Assembly: GCA_902482035.1 (NCBI GenBank)
Contig: CABSYW010000004.1
Coordinates: 1 to 64,000, forward strand
Source: an uncultured Collinsella sp.
Lineage (GTDB): Bacteria > Actinomycetota > Coriobacteriia > Coriobacteriales > Coriobacteriaceae
Reading direction: 5' to 3'
DNA length: 64,000 bases
Shown here: positions 25,052-33,121 of the stretch, piece by piece
How positions within the stretch are numbered: the first letter of the stretch is position 1
Layout of the letters: every line of letters starts with the position of its first letter
The notes under the pieces: model-generated
The model's database searches: none
Told to the model about the DNA's origin: nothing
What the model saw: the letters and a program-made list of their open reading frames with translations, nothing else
Position numbers and translations under genes: made by a program

Positions 25052-25413
25052 GCTGAGTGGGCCTATAAGCCGGGTTCTGTCGTGAACGGTCATTTATCTT
25101 GTCTGCACGTTACCGTGCAGCTCCACGCACGCTACCCGAACGCGGACCGGGCCGGCCCATAGCGTTCCTATTCGCGCTTGCTCCGGATGGGGCTTGCCAA
25201 GCCGCCATGTTGCCACGACGCTGGTGGTCTCTTACACCACCGTTTCAGCTTTTCCCTTTACGCCTTGCGGCGCAGGTGGGAGTCTTCTTTTCTGCGGCGC
25301 TTTCCGTCGGATCACTCCGCCCGGCCGTTAGCCGGCATCCCGCCCTCTGGAGCCCGGACTTTCCTCACGCGTACTGCAAGCAGCACATCGCGCGACCGTC
25401 TGGCCCACTCAGC
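25052..25413 (-). ncRNA. rnpB: RNase P RNA, bacterial type A
   Basis: About 362 nt. On the minus strand the ends pair as P1: GCTGAGTGGGCC (5') with GGCCCACTCAGC (3'). Between lie GAGGAAAGTCCGGGCTCC, the strongly conserved CR-I region, and AGAACCCGGCTTATAGG near the 3' end. This is the ribozyme that matures tRNA 5' ends. A weak promoter (TACACT -10, TTGCCT -35) precedes it. Open frames across this locus are not genes. Confidence 0.97.
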
Positions 25414-25495
25414 AGTGCAAGAGTGTAACACACCGTTGCCGCAGGCAATGGCACAACGCAAACGCTCGACACGATAAACCAAGAACCGCCATGCG

Positions 25496-25611
25496 TTACA
25501 ATGATCCTGTCGATGGGCAACGTCGTCAGTCGAGACGCGACCGCGCTCCGCACCCCTCCGTCTACTCGGTGTGTTCCCGCCTCCTCCCCGAGGCGGGATG
25601 TCGGCTTTTTT
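25496..25611 (+). other. Possible small transcript with terminal hairpin
   Basis: A -10-like TACAAT near 25494 is followed about 80 bp later by the hairpin CCCGCCTC-CTCCCC-GAGGCGGG (about 25576-25597) and then TGTCGGCTTTTTTC. No frame looks coding. It may be a short RNA or simply orphan signals in the 260-bp gap between rnpB and the rpsA terminator. Confidence 0.25.
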
Positions 25612-25675
25612 CATGCACCGACAATCCAATAGCCTGTGGACAGCCCGGCAGCATTGCGCATCTCGGTGCCAAATG

Positions 25676-25709
25676 CAAAAAGGGACCCGTCCATTACGGA
25701 CGGATCCCT
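25676..25709 (-). terminator. Intrinsic terminator of rpsA
   Basis: Stem GGGACCCGTCC / GGACGGATCCC with a 5-base loop, followed on the minus strand by TTTTTGCA. Located 26 bp after the rpsA stop. Confidence 0.88.
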
Positions 25710-25734
25710 TAAAACAAGTGATCGTCAAACCGAT

Positions 25735-26901
25735 TTACTCGGCGTCGGTCTCCTCGTCCTTCTTCTCGGAAGGCAGCGGGGTAACCTCGATCTCGACGCC
25801 CAGAGTCTCAGCAGCAGACTTCATGGACAGGGAGATACGACGACGGTCGAGGTCGATCTCCATGACCTTGACCTGAACCTTGTCGCCAACGTGGGTGACC
25901 TGAGAAGGCTGGTCCACGTGCTTGTTGGCCATCTCGGAGATGTGCACCAGGCCCTCGATGCCCTCGCCCAGGTCGACGAAAGCGCCGAACGGGACAAGCT
26001 TGGTCACAGTGCCCTCGACGATAGCGCCGACGGGGTACTTCTTGACCAGTGCGCGCCACGGATCCTCGGTGGTCTGCTTGAGACCCAGGGAGATGCGCTC
26101 GCGGTTGAGGTCGACGTCGAGAACCTCGACCTCGACCTCCTGGCCGACCTTGACAACCTCGGAAGGATGGTTGACGTGGTTCCAGGAGAGCTCGGAGATG
26201 TGGATGAGGCCGTCGATACCGCCGAGGTCGACGAAGGCGCCGAAGTCGACGATGGAGGAAACGGTGCCCTGGAGACGCATGCCAGACTTGAGCTTGGACA
26301 GGATCTCGGAGCGCTCGGCCTTACGGGACTCCTCGAGCACGACGCGACGGGAGAGGACAACGTTGTTGCGGTTGCGGTCCATCTCGATGACGCGGGCCTC
26401 GATGCGGGTGCCCATGTAGGAGGTGAGGTCCTTGACGCGACGGAGGTCGACGAGGGAAGCAGGCAGGAAGCCACGCAGGCCGATGTCGAGGATCAGGCCG
26501 CCCTTGACAACCTCGATAACCTCGCCCTCGACGTTCTCGCCGGAGTTGAACTTCTCCTCGATGCGGTTCCAAGCACGCTCGTACTCGGCACGCTTCTTGG
26601 ACAGGACCAGACGACCGTCCTTGTCCTCCTTCTGGAGAACCAGAGCCTCGATGGGATCACCGAGTGCAACGATGTCTGCAGGGTTAGCGTCCTTGCGGAT
26701 GGACAGCTCGCGGACCGGGATAACGCCCTCGGACTTGAATCCGATGTCAACGAGCACCTCGTCATGCTCGATCTTAACGACAGTGCCGTTAACGAGATCG
26801 CCCTCATCAAAGTCGGTAATCGTACCGTCGATGAGGTTGTTCATCTCCTCCTCGTTGACATCGTCAAGAGAGAAAATGGACGAGTTCTGAATCTCACTCA
26901 A
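25735..26901 (-). CDS. rpsA: 30S ribosomal protein S1
   Basis: 388 aa with four S1 RNA-binding repeats, the number typical of Gram-positive S1. Repeat signatures include VLVDIGFKSEGVIP, GGLILDIGLRGFLP, FGAFVDLGGIDGLIHISEL and FGAFVDLGEGIEGLVHISEM. The C-terminus is acidic (EKKDEETDAE). The gene starts with TTG 26901, spaced 7 bases from AAAGGGG. Binds mRNA on the small subunit. Monocistronic, with its own terminator. Confidence 0.95.
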   Translation of the reverse strand: MSEIQNSSIFSLDDVNEEEMNNLIDGTITDFDEGDLVNGTVVKIEHDEVLVDIGFKSEGVIPVRELSIRKDANPADIVALGDPIEALVLQKEDKDGRLVLSKKRAEYERAWNRIEEKFNSGENVEGEVIEVVKGGLILDIGLRGFLPASLVDLRRVKDLTSYMGTRIEARVIEMDRNRNNVVLSRRVVLEESRKAERSEILSKLKSGMRLQGTVSSIVDFGAFVDLGGIDGLIHISELSWNHVNHPSEVVKVGQEVEVEVLDVDLNRERISLGLKQTTEDPWRALVKKYPVGAIVEGTVTKLVPFGAFVDLGEGIEGLVHISEMANKHVDQPSQVTHVGDKVQVKVMEIDLDRRRISLSMKSAAETLGVEIEVTPLPSEKKDEETDAE

Positions 26902-27216
26902 AGGTGGACCCCTTTCGAACTACGGGGCCCCGATTGCTAGGACCTACAGAAGGGTGCGACAAGCACACAACGTTTAGGAACACTCGGGAGCCGACAGATA
27001 CTAATGTGACGCTTATGCAATCACGTTCGTATAGGTTACGGGGAAATGAGTTCGATTTCAAGCGTGAACTGCGATTTTTTACTCGTGTGGAGACTTTTTC
27101 GTAATCTTATGAACACACGTCTCCGCAACTTGACGATAACCAGCCAGGCATTCGGCTTTGGGGTAAAGTATCCGGAGCCAACGATTCTAGATCGATTTTT
27201 CGAGAAAGGTGCCCGC
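26902..27216. other. Intergenic region between divergent rpsA and HAD gene
   Basis: About 315 bp between two divergent genes. It must hold both promoters, but I found no convincing -35/-10 pair, repeat or RNA structure. An in-frame extension of the HAD gene into it (from 27046) lacks a ribosome site. Confidence 0.5.
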
Positions 27217-27975
27217 GTGCTCAAAGCAGTCGTTTTCGATATGGACGAAACGCTTCTTAGCATCAACCTCAACGCGTTCATCCTTCGCTATTTTAAGGAT
27301 GTCTCTTCGATGCTCGCGGATATCGGGCGCCGCAGCCGCGGTGGCACGATGGCACGCCTCGGCACCATCCTGGTCGACCTCAACGCCAATCGCCGCAGCG
27401 GCACGGACAACCGCACCAATCTTGAGTTTTACCAAGAAGAGGTCGAGCGCCGATGCGGGATTTGCCTCTCGGACCCACTTATCTACGAGGCGTTTACCTA
27501 CTACGACTGCGAAGTTCTTCCGTACAAGAATGACGAATTCATCAACGCCCATGCCATGCCGGGCGCACACGCCGCGCTTCAGGCCGTACAGGACGCAGGG
27601 CTGCGCTGCGCGCTCTTTACCAACCCCAGCTTTCCGCAGGGGGCCATCGAGTGCCGCATGGGTTGGGGCGACCTGGCCGACGCCCCCTTTGAGCTCGTCA
27701 CGCACATGGGAAACGCCACCCGCTGCAAGCCTGATGCCACCTACTATCTAGAGCAGCTTCAGGTGATGGGGCTCGAACCGCACGAGGTCCTTATGGTGGG
27801 CAACGATCCCAAACGCGACTTCCCCAGCCCCGCCTGCGGCATTCAGACTGCCTATGTAGGCCAGGGCAAGCCCAACCGAGTCACCTGGCGCGGAACCATG
27901 GAAGGCTTCGCCCGCGACTTTAACGCCGTAGTAGAAGCATTCTACGAACACCAAGTAGCCGACGAACTGTCATAG
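27217..27975 (+). CDS. HAD-superfamily hydrolase
   Basis: 252 aa. Motif I is VVFDMDETLL with catalytic aspartates 8 and 10, motif II lies in LRCALFTNPS, and motif IV in LMVGNDPKRDFPSPACG. A long helical cap sits between motifs I and II. Probably a small-molecule phosphatase; the substrate is unknown. GTG 27217 is chosen, 5 bases after GAAAGGTG; it places the Asp motif at the usual distance from the N-terminus. Confidence 0.85.
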   Translation: MLKAVVFDMDETLLSINLNAFILRYFKDVSSMLADIGRRSRGGTMARLGTILVDLNANRRSGTDNRTNLEFYQEEVERRCGICLSDPLIYEAFTYYDCEVLPYKNDEFINAHAMPGAHAALQAVQDAGLRCALFTNPSFPQGAIECRMGWGDLADAPFELVTHMGNATRCKPDATYYLEQLQVMGLEPHEVLMVGNDPKRDFPSPACGIQTAYVGQGKPNRVTWRGTMEGFARDFNAVVEAFYEHQVADELS

Positions 27976-28030
27976 GACCCCTCACTCGCTCCAAACAAAA
28001 CAACGCCGCAGGTTGAGCATAAGCCAGCGA

Positions 28031-28128
28031 AAACGCCCCTAAGCGAGCAATGTGCCTTAAAAGAGAAGGGCATAGGCCTTCTGGCCATGCCCGACGATTG
28101 AAAGGCAGATTGCCGCTTAGGGGCGTTT
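28031..28128. repeat. Structured intergenic element C (family of A and B)
   Basis: Perfect 15-bp outer stem AAACGCCCCTAAGCG / CGCTTAGGGGCGTTT (28031-28045 / 28114-28128). Next a 12-bp stem with one mismatch (GCAATGTGCCTT / AAGGCAGATTGC), then GGGCAT/ATGCCC and GGCC-TTCT-GGCC at the tip. It shares AAAGAG before, and GACGATTGA after, the inner hairpin with elements A and B. Confidence 0.7.
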
Positions 28129-28140
28129 GCAGCGTCGACT

Positions 28141-28170
28141 AGTTACGCGGTTTGGTAAAACCGCGTAACT
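28141..28170. repeat. Hairpin at the cysteine desulfidase stop
   Basis: Perfect 13-bp inverted repeat AGTTACGCGGTTT / AAACCGCGTAACT with a 4-base loop, overlapping the stop codon of the minus-strand gene. No U-run follows, so it is a weak terminator at best. Confidence 0.7.
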
Positions 28171-29488
28171 AACATACCTGCGTTTTGCCGATCATGATGT
28201 TGAGGATCTCGACGTCGGTATCTTTCATACCCACGCGGCCTACGTAGCCCATGCTAGCGATTGTCTGCTCAACGGTATCCTGGATCAGGCCCTCGCCGGC
28301 GCGGAAGCCGCGACCCTGCATGGCCATATCATGGCCCAGAATCGCCGCATCAACGGCAGCCGAGATCTTGGCGGCACAGCTGGCCTTGGCGCCATCGCAC
28401 ACGATGCCGCCAACGTTGCCGAGCGTATTCGAGACCGTCGCGCCAATCTGCTCGCGCGTGCCACCGCACAGCCAGGTAATCGCGGCGCCGGCACCGCACG
28501 CGGCGCAAATAGCACCGCAAAACGCCGAGAGCGCACCAATATAGCTCTTGATATGTACGGCAATAAGATCGGACAGCATCACGGCGCGCACCAGGCGCTC
28601 GTGGTCGCAGCGCAGGTACTCGGCATACTCCATGACGGGCAATGCGCAGGTAATGCCCTGATTGCCCGAGCCGCACACAATGGCGACCGGCAGCGCGCAA
28701 CCGTTCATGCGGGCGTCGGACCCGGCGGCCGCACGGGCACGGGCACGGCAGGCGACGTCATCGGCACGAGCGCCCAACAGTGTACGACCCACCTCGGCGC
28801 CCCAAGCGTGCGCAAGGCCCTCGGCACTGATCGCGCCATTCAGCTCAATCTGACGCTCAACGGCAGCGCGGGCGTCCTCAATGTCACCGTCCTCGATAAA
28901 GTCGATGATGGTCTCGATCGACATGGGCGTATCGGAGTTATCTGCCGCCCGCTCGGCCACGACGCGCTCGGCGCAGGCGGCACACTCCCCCGCCGACTTG
29001 CCGCACACCGGAATACCGTCGAGCGTATGGCACGTGACATTGGTGTGATGGTCGGTAATCTCGACGACCGCGGTATGGCCCCCGGCCGTCGCAGTCACCT
29101 TGATGTAGAGGTTGGGCACACCCTCGACAAGCGACACATCGCAGTAGCCGGCGTCGGCGAGGAGCTCGGCCACGCGAGCGCGGTCTTCATCGTTAACGCT
29201 CTCGAGCACCTCGAGCGCGCTCTTAGCGTCGCCGCCCACGGCACCCAGCACGGCCGCCGCTTCAATACCGTGCATGCCGCCCGAGTTGGGCACGGTCACG
29301 CTCTTAACGTTCTTGATGATATTGCCCGAGCAGGCAACATCCATATGATCGGGTTCGCAACCGAGCGTCTGACTCGCCAGCGCCGCTGCATAGGCAACGG
29401 CAATGGGCTCGGTACAGCCGAGCGCGCAGACAAGTTCGCGGTTCAAAACATCGCAAAACGCGGCATCACGGATGGAATCGGTAGGCAT
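28169..29488 (-). CDS. L-cysteine desulfidase family (CyuA/YhaM, UPF0597)
   Basis: 439 aa, cysteine rich. ALGCTEPIAVAYAAA near the N-terminus, GSGNQGITCALPV in the middle and NVGGIVCDGAKASCA near the C-terminus are family signatures; the conserved cysteines are the likely [4Fe-4S] ligands seen in archaeal cysteine desulfidase and related serine dehydratases. Expected reaction: cysteine to pyruvate, ammonia and sulfide. ATG 29488 has AGGAG 6 bases upstream. Sulfide from this enzyme could serve cysteine or methionine (metY) synthesis; that link is inference. Confidence 0.9.
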   Translation of the reverse strand: MPTDSIRDAAFCDVLNRELVCALGCTEPIAVAYAAALASQTLGCEPDHMDVACSGNIIKNVKSVTVPNSGGMHGIEAAAVLGAVGGDAKSALEVLESVNDEDRARVAELLADAGYCDVSLVEGVPNLYIKVTATAGGHTAVVEITDHHTNVTCHTLDGIPVCGKSAGECAACAERVVAERAADNSDTPMSIETIIDFIEDGDIEDARAAVERQIELNGAISAEGLAHAWGAEVGRTLLGARADDVACRARARAAAGSDARMNGCALPVAIVCGSGNQGITCALPVMEYAEYLRCDHERLVRAVMLSDLIAVHIKSYIGALSAFCGAICAACGAGAAITWLCGGTREQIGATVSNTLGNVGGIVCDGAKASCAAKISAAVDAAILGHDMAMQGRGFRAGEGLIQDTVEQTIASMGYVGRVGMKDTDVEILNIMIGKTQVC

Positions 29489-29759
29489 AGGTATCTCCTG
29501 CTTGCATAACGGGCTGGGCTCTCAAAATAGTTAGCTCCTTTATTTGATAACAATGCATCAAAAACCGCAACCATGGTTCCGGCAGACGGCGCTCAAGCGC
29601 AAACTGACGACATTCATTCACGAGAAGCCAGTCTTGTTGCCTGCTAAAGCGTTTGACCAAAAAACGCTCGAGCGTTTACGCAAAAGTCGCGCTATCATGC
29701 AGTCGAACGCGGTAAACACCTTTAGCATTTGCGCCGCACAGACCAGAGAGGAACCATCC

Positions 29760-30227
29760 ATGAAGATCGGTATCGGTAACGACCACGCCGCCGTCGAGCT
29801 CAAGAACATCATCTCCGAGCACCTGAAGGAGCGCGGCTGCGAGGTCGTGAACTTTGGCACCGACACCTCCGAGAGCTTTGACTACCCCATCGCCGGCTAC
29901 AAGGTGGGTAAGGCCGTTGCCAACGGCGACGTCGATCTGGGCATCCTGATCTGCGGCACCGGCGTCGGGATTAGCCTGGCTGCCAACAAGGTCGAGGGCG
30001 TACGCGCCGTCGTGTGCTCCGAGCCCTTCAGCGCCAAGCTCTCCCGTATGCACAACAACACCAACGTGCTCGCCTTTGGCGCCCGCGTCGTGGGCTCCGA
30101 GCTCGCTAAGATGATTGTCGACGAGTGGCTCGACGCCGAGTTTGAGGGCGGTCGTCACGAGCGTCGCGTTAACCTCCTCAACGAGATCGACCACACGCGC
30201 GGCCTCAAGGTCGTCGACGAGGCCTAA
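29760..30227 (+). CDS. rpiB: Ribose-5-phosphate isomerase B
   Basis: 155 aa, RpiB/LacAB family. GNDHAAVELK at the N-terminus (Asp8-His9), catalytic Cys65 in GILICGTGVG, and SRMHNNTNVLAFGAR are all in place. Interconverts ribose 5-phosphate and ribulose 5-phosphate. ATG 29760 is used; upstream in-frame ATGs have no ribosome site. The 271 bp before it, shared with the divergent cysteine desulfidase gene, shows no clear regulatory motif. A strong terminator follows. Confidence 0.93.
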   Translation: MKIGIGNDHAAVELKNIISEHLKERGCEVVNFGTDTSESFDYPIAGYKVGKAVANGDVDLGILICGTGVGISLAANKVEGVRAVVCSEPFSAKLSRMHNNTNVLAFGARVVGSELAKMIVDEWLDAEFEGGRHERRVNLLNEIDHTRGLKVVDEA

Positions 30228-30254
30228 ACTACTCAGTGCCACAAGCTAACAGCA

Positions 30255-30289
30255 GGGGCCCGCTCGGAACTCATATCCGAGCGGGCCCC
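30255..30289 (+). terminator. Terminator of rpiB
   Basis: Perfect 14-bp stem GGGGCCCGCTCGGA / TCCGAGCGGGCCCC with a 7-base loop, then TTCATAGGTTTT. Confidence 0.85.
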
Positions 30290-30304
30290 TTCATAGGTTT
30301 TGGT

Positions 30305-30338
30305 ATAAAAGAGCGCCGCGGATGGAGTTCCGCGGCGC
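30305..30338 (-). terminator. Terminator of ndk
   Basis: Perfect 9-bp stem GCGCCGCGG / CCGCGGCGC (30313-30338), followed on the minus strand by TCTTTTATA. Confidence 0.85.
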
Positions 30339-30378
30339 CCAAGCCACACGCTAACAGCTTTAAGGAGTCAAAGCTGGT

Positions 30379-30783
30379 TTAGCCAAAGAAGCGCTTAATC
30401 TCAATCTCGGCGTTCTCCAAGCAGTCGGAGCCGTGGATCACGTTGGCGTTGACATCGACAGCGAAATCGCCGCGAATGGTGCCGGGAGCAGCGTCAAGCG
30501 GATTAGTAGCGCCCATGAGGGTGCGCATCTTAGCAACAGCGGAGAGACCGGAAACGACCATCTTGACGACCGGACCGCTCGTCATAAAGTCACAGAGACC
30601 GCCAAAGAAGGGCTTGTCGGCCAGATGGGCGTAGTGCTCCTCGACGGTAGCGCGCTCGAGCGTGGTCATCTCCATGCGCTCGATGACAAGGCCGCTGCGC
30701 TCAATGCGAGCAACAATCTCGCCGATCTTGCGGTCGCGCACGGCGTCGGGCTTAATCATGATGAAGGTCTTCTCGATAGCCAT
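30379..30783 (-). CDS. ndk: Nucleoside diphosphate kinase
   Basis: 134 aa. KTFIMIKPDAV at the N-terminus and the active-site histidine H117 in NVIHGSD are present. Transfers the gamma phosphate of ATP to NDPs through phospho-His. ATG 30783 has GAAAGG 7 bases upstream; the longer in-frame start lacks one. Flanked by its own terminator. Confidence 0.95.
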   Translation of the reverse strand: MAIEKTFIMIKPDAVRDRKIGEIVARIERSGLVIERMEMTTLERATVEEHYAHLADKPFFGGLCDFMTSGPVVKMVVSGLSAVAKMRTLMGATNPLDAAPGTIRGDFAVDVNANVIHGSDCLENAEIEIKRFFG

Positions 30784-30885
30784 AAGGTAGCCTTTCAAGT
30801 AGGTTCGCGCGTGCCCAAGTCCCATTCCGGCACCCGCCTGGACTGCATCGTAACAGAGTTTTAGCTGCAGTTAAACAAAAAGCTG

Positions 30886-30920
30886 TTTATTGAAACGTTG
30901 CAATTTATTGAAGCGTTCCA
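30886..30920. promoter_or_regulatory. Tandem operator-like repeat upstream of ndk
   Basis: TTTATTGAAACGTT (30886-30899) is repeated as TTTATTGAAGCGTT (30904-30917), 18 bp apart. The first continues to the near-palindrome TTGAAACGTTGCAA, a LacI-family-like operator shape. The rest of the 385-bp gap 30784-31168 holds only the argH terminator and no recognisable gene. Confidence 0.3.
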
Positions 30921-31082
30921 TATGTGTCACTTCTGTTTCGAAGCCCGATTAGAGTACCATCCGACCGCCCATCAACCGCAGCGAACAGAGCAGGCGGTCG
31001 GTTGCCGCCCGCGAACGTACCCCCTTCACAACCTGCCCAAAGGTCCTACAGAAGTTCTCGACAAGCCCCTCCCCCATAGCAA

Positions 31083-31117
31083 CAAAATACGGGCGTCCGC
31101 ATCAGCAGATACCCGTA
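31083..31117 (-). terminator. Probable terminator of argH
   Basis: ACGGG / CCCGT ends (31089-31116) with an imperfect inner stem, followed on the minus strand by ATTTTGTT. Located 50 bp after the argH stop. Confidence 0.55.
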
Positions 31118-31168
31118 AAAGCAAAAACGATTTATCGATAAATGGCCAAAGCCGCTTCAGTCAAATCC

Positions 31169-32599
31169 CTACTTTGCCCCGTGGCCCATCTCGACGACCT
31201 TGGTCAGCGATCCAAACACGCCTTCGTCGGCCACGAGCTGTGCCACGGCACGCTGCAGCTGCACGGCAACGGCGGCAGGGGCGGTACCGCCCTCGGTCGT
31301 GCGTGCAGCGACAATCGACGGGATGTCGAGCGCCTCGGTAATGTCGTGCTCAAAGAGCGAGCTTGCCTCCTGGAACACCTCAAACGGCAGGTCCTCAAGA
31401 TTGCAGCCGCGCTTCTCACACATCAGGACCAGATGGCCCACCACGGCATGTGCCTCGCGGAACGGCAGACCACGCTTAGCCAGGTAATCGGCAACATCGG
31501 TGGCAGCAAGGTGCCCCACGCCGCACTCGCGCGCCATGGCATCCTCGTTGACGGTCCAAGTCGAAATCATACCGGCCATAACCGACAGGCACTGCATGAG
31601 CGTATGGGCGGTATCGAGCGCGCCCTCCTTGTCCTCCTGCAAGTCCTTGTTATAAGCAAGCGGCAGGCCCTTCATGGTCACGAGCAGCTGCACCAGGTTG
31701 CCATACACACGGCCGCTCTTGCCGCGGATAAGCTCGGCAAAGTCAGGATTCTTCTTCTGCGGCATGATGGACGAGCCGGTGGAGTACGAGTCGGAAAGCG
31801 TGATAAAGCCAAATTCGGAGCTCGACCACAGCACGATCTCCTCGGAAAGACGCGACAGATGCATGGCCATGACGGAGCCGGCGTAATGCAGATCGAGCAG
31901 GAAATCACGGTCGGAAACCGCATCGAGCGAGTTGGGAATCACGCCCGCAAAGCCAAGTTCAGCAGCCGTCATCTGGCGATCGAGCGGATAGCTCGTACCG
32001 GCAAGCGCGGCAGCACCCAGCGGGCAGTTGTCGGCGGCATCAAAGGCGGCCTTCAGGCGCGTAAAGTCGCGCGCGAACATCCAGGAATACGCCAGCAGAT
32101 GATGCGACAGCAGCACGGGCTGAGCGTGCTGCATGTGCGTGTAGCCCGGCAAAATCACCTTGTCGTACTTCTTAGCCGCATCCACCAGCACATGCCGCAG
32201 CTCTAGATTGGCCTCCATGAGCTCCTTGGCCAGCGCCTTGACGCCCAGGCGCGTGTCGGTCGCCACCTGGTCGTTGCGCGAACGTCCGGTATGCAAGCGC
32301 TTACCGGCCTCGCCGATGCGACGCGTCAGCTCGCTCTCGATGGACATATGAATGTCCTCGTCGTTGATGTCGAAGGTGAAGCTGCCGGCATCGATATCCT
32401 GTTCGATTCCGGTCAGGCCCTCGGCAATCGCCTGCTCGTCCTCGGCACTGATGATGCCTTGGGTCGCCAGCATTTTGGCATGCGCCTTAGAGCCGGCGAT
32501 ATCCTGTTTATAGAGATGTTTGTCGACCGGCAGCGACGCGCCAAACTCCTGTGTGACCTCGGCCACGCCTGCCTCAAAACGACCACCCCAAAGAGCCAT
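31169..32599 (-). CDS. argH: Argininosuccinate lyase
   Basis: 476 aa. TGRSRND at residues 104-110, GYTHMQHAQP near 152-161 (catalytic His) and the fumarase/aspartase signature GSSIMPQKKNPD at 275-286. Cleaves argininosuccinate to arginine and fumarate, the last step of arginine synthesis. ATG 32599 has AAGGGG 8 bases upstream. Separated from argG by 520 bp that hold a small ORF. Confidence 0.97.
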   Translation of the reverse strand: MALWGGRFEAGVAEVTQEFGASLPVDKHLYKQDIAGSKAHAKMLATQGIISAEDEQAIAEGLTGIEQDIDAGSFTFDINDEDIHMSIESELTRRIGEAGKRLHTGRSRNDQVATDTRLGVKALAKELMEANLELRHVLVDAAKKYDKVILPGYTHMQHAQPVLLSHHLLAYSWMFARDFTRLKAAFDAADNCPLGAAALAGTSYPLDRQMTAAELGFAGVIPNSLDAVSDRDFLLDLHYAGSVMAMHLSRLSEEIVLWSSSEFGFITLSDSYSTGSSIMPQKKNPDFAELIRGKSGRVYGNLVQLLVTMKGLPLAYNKDLQEDKEGALDTAHTLMQCLSVMAGMISTWTVNEDAMARECGVGHLAATDVADYLAKRGLPFREAHAVVGHLVLMCEKRGCNLEDLPFEVFQEASSLFEHDITEALDIPSIVAARTTEGGTAPAAVAVQLQRAVAQLVADEGVFGSLTKVVEMGHGAK

Positions 32600-32717
32600 G
32601 GAACCGTCCCCTTTCTCCAAATACCAAAACAAGCGCCCAAAGCAATACGCCATATCGCTAAAGCGATTTTTCAACCGCTAGTTTTACACATTCCCCACCG
32701 TGTGCGGAGCCATGTAG

Positions 32718-32888
32718 CTAATTTGCAAAGAAGTGACGCGCCATGCACTTGGCGCCCAACGTCTCCCTCCGGATGTTGCCCTGCGAACCATCGATCCAGG
32801 CCTTCAGGCTCATAGGGACGTCCTCGACCCCTGCGGCATCGAACTCGGGCGCGAGGGCAAGTAAAGCATGCGCGATAGCATTGAACAT
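32718..32888 (-). CDS. Small 56-aa protein between argG and argH
   Basis: The frame begins MFNAIAHALLALAPEF at ATG 32888, with GAGGAG 8 bases upstream, and ends FFAN. Codons favour G/C at third positions as in neighbours. No family recognised; mildly hydrophobic N-terminal helix, charged C-terminal half with two Cys/Met-rich residues. It lies 118 bp before argH on the same strand. A strong hairpin, GAGCCCCGCCGG with CCCGGCGGGGCTC (about 32939-32969), stands just upstream. It may be a real small protein in the arg transcript; conservation would decide. Confidence 0.5.
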   Translation of the reverse strand: MFNAIAHALLALAPEFDAAGVEDVPMSLKAWIDGSQGNIRRETLGAKCMARHFFAN

Positions 32889-33121
32889 AGTGGATACTCC
32901 TCATATATATAGGCGCAGAGCCGCCAAATTGATAGAAGGAGCCCCGCCGGACAACCCCGGCGGGGCTCGGACTCAGCCGCAGACGCGGCATCATATATGC
33001 GGGCGGAACGTAGGGGCCACCGATGTTAAGAAGTGTCAGCAAGCATAACGAAAGGTAGGGACCCCGTGCGCCCGTTATGTATCACGCGGATGGGCCGCGC
33101 GGATACCAAGGGAAGGAGGCG

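Noticed and set aside
25099..25728. Several open frames across rnpB and its flanks
   Set aside because: The region folds and reads as RNase P RNA with conserved CR motifs; the frames lack starts with ribosome sites and any domain.
30898..31341. 147-codon plus-strand open frame between ndk and argH
   Set aside because: Runs into the antisense of argH, lacks a ribosome site and has no recognisable domain.
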